Shown here: piece by piece, positions 57,705 to 64,000 of the stretch
How the letters are laid out: every line of letters begins with the position of its first letter
Numbering within the stretch: position 1 is the stretch's first letter
Assembly (NCBI RefSeq): GCF_035582795.1
Contig: NC_134365.1
Coordinates: forward strand, 221,915,887 to 221,979,886
Source: Mycteria americana
Lineage: Eukaryota; Chordata; Aves; Ciconiiformes; Ciconiidae
Length of the DNA stretch: 64,000 bases
Reading direction: 5' to 3'
Translations under genes and position numbers: made by a program
Notes under the pieces: generated by a model
What the model was told of the DNA's origin: nothing
What the model saw: only the letters and a program-made list of their open reading frames with translations
Database searches by the model: none

Positions 57705-60700
57705 GTACGTTTGTCTCGGCGTTCACCATCACGTAGCGGGGCGGTCGCTTCGCAGCTGCCCCACCTTCTCGTAAGGTCATACTGAGCTCCACAGAGAGTT
57801 TCCGTAAAGTTTGGGCTGGTTTGGGATGTGTCGTCGAGCTAAAGCCGAGGGAGCTTTTCACCCGTCCTTTGCCCGGGATGTTGTGTGACAGATGGAGGTA
57901 GGCTGCTCTGCAATCCCAGAGAGGTGGCTGCTGAACTGGCAGTAGATTTTGGCCTCTGATGAGTCCGTAACCTTGGGATGTCATTGTGGTAGGTAGTCTA
58001 ACACTCAGAAAGAGCTCCCACAAGAGCCGCCGCGTCCCTCCTAGCTTGTGGGGCCATTGCTGGGTCTTTCATGCTAGGCCTTTATGAAGCAAAAAGGCTG
58101 AACGCTGTGCCCTCCCTCCTTAGTTCCCATGATGATCGCTGTGGCTTCTTGTAACCTTTTAAAGACACTCTTAAATATATTCAGTCTACAACTAAATTCA
58201 ATTAGTTTTTTTATTTAAGGAAAAAAGAGAAAAAGAAATCCAATTTTGGAAAACGTGGGACAGACGGGAGAATGAGCTTTGATGTTACAACCTCTCAGGG
58301 ATGCTTTACTTAGTCACAAGTTCATAAGCAAAAAAGCCTAATTACTTGGGAAAACACAGGATTAAAGCAGTGCACAAAGGCTGAATATCCGCTCTCGGGT
58401 GACACGATTCGAATCCATGTGCCGAGTTCGTGTGTGGTGCAAACTTTGATGTGTGCTATGACAAGCTGAAAGTCGTGACCTCCTTGGGGAGCTCCTTAAG
58501 ATGGGCACAGAGGCGGGGGCTTGGGTCTGTTTGTTTAACTTTGATGTCCGAGCAGCAACGGGCCCCGTTGTTTGCCCGTCCGCAGAGGGACAGGCTTTGG
58601 AGCCTCCCACCTTTGCCAGTGGACAATGGTCAGCAATGGAGTGTGACGACTGTTGACCATTCCAAGTGACTGGTGGACCAGAACAGGGCTTCCCGAGTTG
58701 CAAAGGCTAAGAGGAGAGAGGGAGAAAGGCTGTTCATGGTACAATAATTACCTAAAACCAGGCCTAAAATCAGGTAGAAATGCTAATGAAAACATCTAGG
58801 CAGCAAAAGGCGTTCAGCACCCAGGCTCGTCCCTCGTTACAGACTGGCAGAGCGATAACGACGGTGTGTCTTCTTTGGGTACCTGGCAAAAAAAAAAAAA
58901 AAGCTTTTGGCTGCGTTGGGCAAATTGTGTTTATTTTTCCCACATTTCGGATGAATACTGACTTTAATTGAAAATTAAGAAGGCCTTGAGTATCTGAAGC
59001 TTGGTAGGACTTGTCTCCAACAATATAGTAGAAGAGTAATTAGATACTTCATGGAGGCAAACATAAATGCGAGCCAGACCTACTCCTGGTGTAGCAACTC
59101 TGTTGGTACCGCTGGGGTTGTGCCAGCCGTGGTTTCGGCCCTCCGTACCGTTTCTAGCTCCGCTAGAAAGTGGGGTCTCGCTGCTGGCTGGGAAATGTAT
59201 TGAGCTGGAACATGACACAGGGAGTGTTTGAAAGTCCCTACAAATCATTTGCTCGCAGACGTAGTCCACAGGGTGACCTTTTTAACCCGAACCCGGCAGA
59301 TCTGGGTGCTGTGTGTGCGGTCGGCTGTGGAAGTGGAGAAGGCAGAGCCTGGGGAGCTGATGCCTTTGACTCCGTGGCACGGGTTTGCCCGCAGGATTTT
59401 CAGTGTTTATTAACTTTTCCCTTCCAAATGCGGAGTGCCTGCTGGTTTTCTGGATCTCCTGCAATCCTTTTACATACATTAGGCAGGAACTAGGCTAAAT
59501 ATGACTTACTCTGCGTTGCAGCAGGATGCAGGATTTTTTATTTTTTTTTTTTAGAACGTGGTCCCTCTGTAAAGAGCGATGATCTAAAATTGGGTTTTCC
59601 AGCCACAGCAGCTGATTTGGTGGATTATAAGTTGTTATGACTTTTGGTTCTTAACCCATCAGTCAAACAGCCTCCGGGGGAGGTGAGCCGGGTCTTTCCC
59701 TGGCTTGTACATCAGCGGAGAGGTAACGAGCGGCTCGGAGATGGCCGAGATGCTGAGCGAGGGTCTGCACGTATTGTTAGCCTGCAACAAGGACAAGGTC
59801 ATTCCATTGTGTGGAACCTGCTTGCTCTGTGACCGCTCCTGTTTTTAAGGTTGTTGATAGCTGAACAAGTTACCCAGCGTGGCTTTAGGGAGCTGTTGGT
59901 AAATGGAATGAGTGTTTTCAGCTTAGCACTGCTAAGAAAAAGTAAGCCTTCAGCCCCAAATTACTGTCTTTCCAAAGTCTTTTCTCAGAGAAGAACTATG
60001 TTTTCGGTCTCTGCTGTGCTGCTGGAGATTTCTGTGACCTGTCTGTTAGCTTTGTAATGTTTCCCAATTTTCACAGCCCTCACTCTTCCAATTAGACAGC
60101 TACAGTCCATATGTTTAATTTAATTTTGGAGGCACTGCATTAATGATGTTTGTCAGTTGCCATCAGCTACGAGATAAAACCCTGTGTGCCAGCAGGGAAA
60201 TTTGGGGTCTGTCTTTCCTTTTTACAACAAAACAACGATCATTCTCTTCCTCTTGAAAATGTCCTGTACCCGAAACACGGCAAGGCATTCAGAAGAGTTC
60301 TGGTACGTTCCTACTAATAGGTTTCAAAGGGGAGATGGGTGCGTGGCTGGGAAGGAGCGGGCTCAGGACTTCATGTCTCGCTGAAGCAGAGCCTTTCTCC
60401 GGGGCTCCCAAAGGCTCCCAGTCCAGATGAATTTAGTACCCCGTGAACTGGGAGAGGCACTGGCACGTCCAGCAGCTCCAGGTCCAGGCAGGGTTTCTTT
60501 CCCATTGCCTGTGCTCCAGGGGATCGCTCTCCTGCAAGCCGGGAGCGTCTCTAGTCCTAGCTGGCGTCTTCCCCTGCAGAGCATCCTGCTGTGAAACGCA
60601 GAGGCACGGCGTGCAGCGTGACTGCAGCGCAGCTTTGCCACCTCTCCGCCCGGCGTAGTTTGTGATCTACTGGAGAGGGACCGGGCTACCGGGACGCCGG

Positions 60701-63700
60701 GGACCCGCTCCGGTCTCTGCTCAGCAGCTTGCAGGAGTTATTTCTTTTTTCCAGTGTCCCTTATACCCTGTGTCTGTCTTTGCGTGCAGCTGGGGCTCTC
60801 TCTTGCGCTACAAGCATGGTGCCAGCACGTTAAGCCCCCAAACATTGCTGTGGTGATAGTTATAAAAGTAAAGGGGAATGGCCAAATACTTCAGTCTGGT
60901 GTCTAATTTGGCATTTGTGTTTTAAAAACATTTCGTTAAGGTAGTTTAGATGATATAAAAATATTGTTGAGAGAATTGTGTTCCTTCTATTTATTCTTTT
61001 AAGTAGCTTATTACCTTGTTTCAGGCTTGTCCTGACGTGTGGATAGATTCGTTTATGGTTCTTTTTGTCTGTGAGAGGGAGTCCAGGTCCAAATTCCTTG
61101 GCTCTGTGATCATACAGGTTGTAACTGGGTTGTGGGCTAAAGGCAGATCAGCTGCGACCGTGTTTACGTGAGCAAAGGAAGATTTTATGCTGTAATTCCC
61201 ATCGCTGGGGGAATTTACCCTAGCTTTAACATAGCTGATGGGGCAGCGACGCTAGTTTTAGCCTAAGCGTAGCGACATATACCTGTCACCGTAGTCTGCG
61301 ATGCTGTGTTATAACTGCGTTTCTTTTAAGGCCTGAAGAGTAAGGCAGGCGAGTGGGTGTCCACGTACACACACACACACACACGTTCCACCTTTTCATT
61401 TACGTTTTTCGGCTGGAGTGACTCCTAGTCTGTTTTATTTTTAGCCTTTGCGAAAGCCTATAGCTCTTCTGGATTTCAAGACCTATTTTAAAGTGGTTTC
61501 TTAATTCTCCTGGAAAGGCATCAGTTTTAAAAGGGAGGATTTATAGTCTGTGAAAAACACTGCTAGGAGCTTCTTTCCCTTGGCTGTACCTGCTAGCTTT
61601 GCACATTTAGCATATTTATAGCAATTAAGCTTTAATTAAATGCTTACTGAGAGCTTTGTGGGGTTTGAGCCTTTGTTAAAATAAGCAACAAAGCTATCAT
61701 AAATTAAAAAGCAAAGCAGTCAGGACCTTAGCAGGCTAAGTATCTATGCGTTTGTAGCGTAGTGACCTTTTCTGCATACAGCGACGCTGTTTTTCATTGT
61801 TTCAGCAGAAATAAAATGGCAGTGAAATACTGAGTCATCCTCTCAGCCCCTTACGAGGTGGAGAACTGATTGCGCGGAAGGGGAAACTAAGGCGCAGAGC
61901 AGCACGGAAACGCAGAGTCCCGGTGGGATGAGTTTGGGCAGTTATAAAACACCGGCACCTGCTTCTGCTTCTGGTCCTCACCATTGCTGCAACCCCCGTG
62001 CACCAGTCCTGGGGGGAGCGAGGGGCTCGGAGCATGATTTTAGGGCTTCTGAAGTTATGTGCATAGCTCAGGCGGTGGGGAGGAGCACCCGGCTCTACTC
62101 AGATGATGACCTTCTGCTCAGGGATGACCTTCTCGGAGCGGTTCAGGCCCCTGCAAGGCTCGGTAAGGGCTTTCTCAGCAGCAGCAGTACCCACGTTTTA
62201 CAGGTGGAGAGAGAAGATAAAGAGAAAATGTCTTGGCTGCAGCTGGGTCTGTGTCACGACGAGGTCTCTGCTGGGACAGAGACACGTGCGGCTCTGGGGA
62301 GGGGGATGCGGGTGAGAGCAACGGGCACATGGCTGCTTCCTTTAAGTACATTTGTGCGTGTTTTCTCAGGTTTAACAGTCAATCCTCTTCTTTCCAGCTT
62401 CCCTTTTTCTTCTTTACTAATACACAGCTACAGCACTTCTGCCCATCTTCCTCCCCCCTTTTTGCACAGGCCCGTCTTGTTTTACACATAAAGGAGCCCT
62501 TCGTTCTCAGCCCAGATGCCGTGAGCAGCCTGGATCTCGGCGAGATGCCCTCCATGAGCGCAGGGAAGGCGGGAGGAGGGACCAGAGCAGTGTGCAGCTC
62601 CGCCTGAAGAGCATTTCTTTAGCTGAAGAGGTGCTTTCTCTTGGAAGCTTGTCCCCGTCTCCCCACGCCCATGGGCGTTCTTCTGTACGGACTGCTTCAC
62701 GTTCTCTTAGAGCAGGAGGGGACAACCTTAATGCCCTGTGCTGGTGAACCATTCCTTCCATGTGCTTTTGAATGAGTCCTGCTTGTTCATCCAGCCGACG
62801 GTATAAGCACCTCCTGGGCATGCCTATTCTTGTTTCGTCGGGGCTTTAGCCTCTGGTTCCTCTCAGCTATTCCCAACATCACCTCCTCTCCTCCATTTTC
62901 TTTTCGCGTCTTTGCCTTCTTGCACACCCTTTCTCCTTCTCCCTCCATCTTCAGGTCTGGATCTCTTTGCCTTTGCTTCTCAACACCTTCCTGCTGGGGA
63001 TGAGCGACGACAAGTGACTCTTCCCTGTGCCTCGGCTCTCCTTTTCCTTCCTTGTCTTTCTATGTAGATCGAAAGAGCTGTGGGTCAGAGGCTCTCACAT
63101 AGAACCAGAACCGGCAGAGCTTGGCCCAGCATGGTCCTGTCCCTTCCCTTGCCCTCCTCCTCCTCCTCCTGCAGCCTGCTCTCCTCCAGCCATCCTTAAG
63201 GAGAGGAGTCGGGAAGCGGCTCGCTCTCTGCCTCGGCGTAGATTGCTGGGACTCATGCCTCTTCCACGCGTGCCTAGACTCTGTGCATTGAAGGTGCCGT
63301 GTAGATGTTTTATATTGGTAATAACAGTACATCATGCATAGTAATATTCTAGTGGGTATGTTCTAAGACTTATAGCGAAGGGTGACCTATCTGGAGCTAT
63401 TTTCTGTCTATAGGCAATGACATGATTAATTGGCGCAGTCTTACTACCTATATTAGGTACATACATCTGTTCCGTGTGATTTTTTTCACTCCTTTCACTT
63501 CAGGCAACTCATTCAGAGCTGTCTGCAGCAGAGCTGGAGAAATATCTGGCTGCCTTTGAAAGCACGTATGGCCCGTAGTGTTGCCTGTCAAAGAGCTGAG
63601 GAGTCGAGCACGGCTTTCAGCTGTGATGACAGCACATTTTGAGGGCTCGATCCTACAAACCGGGACGTTATCTTTCAACTACTCTCCTTCTGGGTGTCTT

Positions 63701-64000
63701 TGAGGGACAGTGTCCGCTCGGCCGTTCCTGCATTGTACCTGCCCACCTGAGGACAGACCAACGGCAACTGTTCCCCACGCTGCTGGTCGGCATCCCTCCT
63801 TCCAGGGATGAACCGCATCCGCTGTCCTGCAGGTCAGGCACAATGAGGTGTCGTCAGCTTAGCAGGTTACTGCACCTCTCCAAGCCACAGAAACTGTCCC
63901 CCTGCATATTTTCTTACTAACAAGACTCCTTGCAGCTCTCCTTCGCTGATGGCCCATGCAGCAGCGGTGCTGTACCTTGACCGTGGCTCTGAAGCGTGAT
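57705..64000 (+). other. CLPB intron 3, truncated by the window
   Basis: GTACGT donor, then 6.3 kb with no further CLPB exon recognised. The only simple repeat of note is (AC)9 at 61367-61384. AT-rich patches occur at 58150-58250 and 60890-61030. Weak MIR/tRNA-like similarity near 61855-61920 and 62060-62160 is not good enough to call. Confidence 0.65.
61367..61384. repeat. (AC)9 microsatellite
   Basis: Nine consecutive AC dinucleotides in CLPB intron 3. Confidence 0.9.

Noticed and set aside
61855-61920. Possible MIR-type fragment (GGGGAAACTAAGGCGCAGAG)
   Set aside because: Short resemblance only; cannot be separated from chance without a repeat-library search.
62060-62160. tRNA-like or SINE-like segment (TAGCTCAGGCGG followed by GGTTCAGGCCC)
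   Set aside because: An A-box-like and a B-box-like motif are present, but the T-arm does not pair and no acceptor stem forms. Too weak to call.

Overview
This is a window of vertebrate nuclear DNA, almost certainly from a bird. The protein-coding exons are split by GT-AG introns. There are two 5'-truncated CR1 LINE tails with the avian ATTCTGTG-type end, and an LTR of a family common in bird genomes. The left 38 kb is extremely GC-rich and packed with G-runs and minisatellites, as on avian microchromosome-like segments. No bacterial signals are present. Three genes were recognised by matching exon translations to remembered vertebrate protein families; no database search was run.

Layout. 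(1) 6989-7744, minus strand: the first coding exon of ARAP1 (SAM domain plus proline-rich linker). The rest of ARAP1 lies beyond the left edge; 1-6988 is intron holding three minisatellites. (2) 7745-21575: GC-rich DNA between the ARAP1 exon and the STARD10 3' end, with several minisatellites and one 200-bp A/T-only island. (3) 21590-30854, minus strand: a complete STARD10 gene. Its six coding exons join in frame to a 270-residue START-domain lipid-transfer protein. The probable poly(A) signals lie 1.4 kb past the stop, and a GC-box promoter sits just upstream of the start codon. (4) 30855-37770: intergenic, with two minisatellites, one GC-drifted LTR with a tRNA-Lys-type primer binding site, a TATA/octamer/AP-1 cluster, a perfect 50-bp tandem repeat, and long alternating purine-pyrimidine tracts. 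(5) 37771-64000, plus strand: the 5' part of CLPB (mitochondrial intermembrane-space AAA+ disaggregase). Present are a ZNF143/YY1-type promoter, coding exon 1 (mitochondrial presequence and membrane segment) and exons 2-3 (first ankyrin repeat). The later ankyrin and AAA+ exons lie beyond the right edge.

The gene set corresponds to the human 11q13.4 block (CLPB, PDE2A, ARAP1, STARD10, ATG16L2). The arrangement differs from the human one as I recall it: here CLPB is head-to-head with STARD10. The left half (to about 38.8 kb) and the right half (CLPB introns) differ sharply in base composition. No clearly new molecular system was found. The more unusual items are the synteny break, a repeat-expanded CLPB presequence, the hairpin-forming 50-bp array, the B-box pair near the CLPB promoter, and the A/T island.
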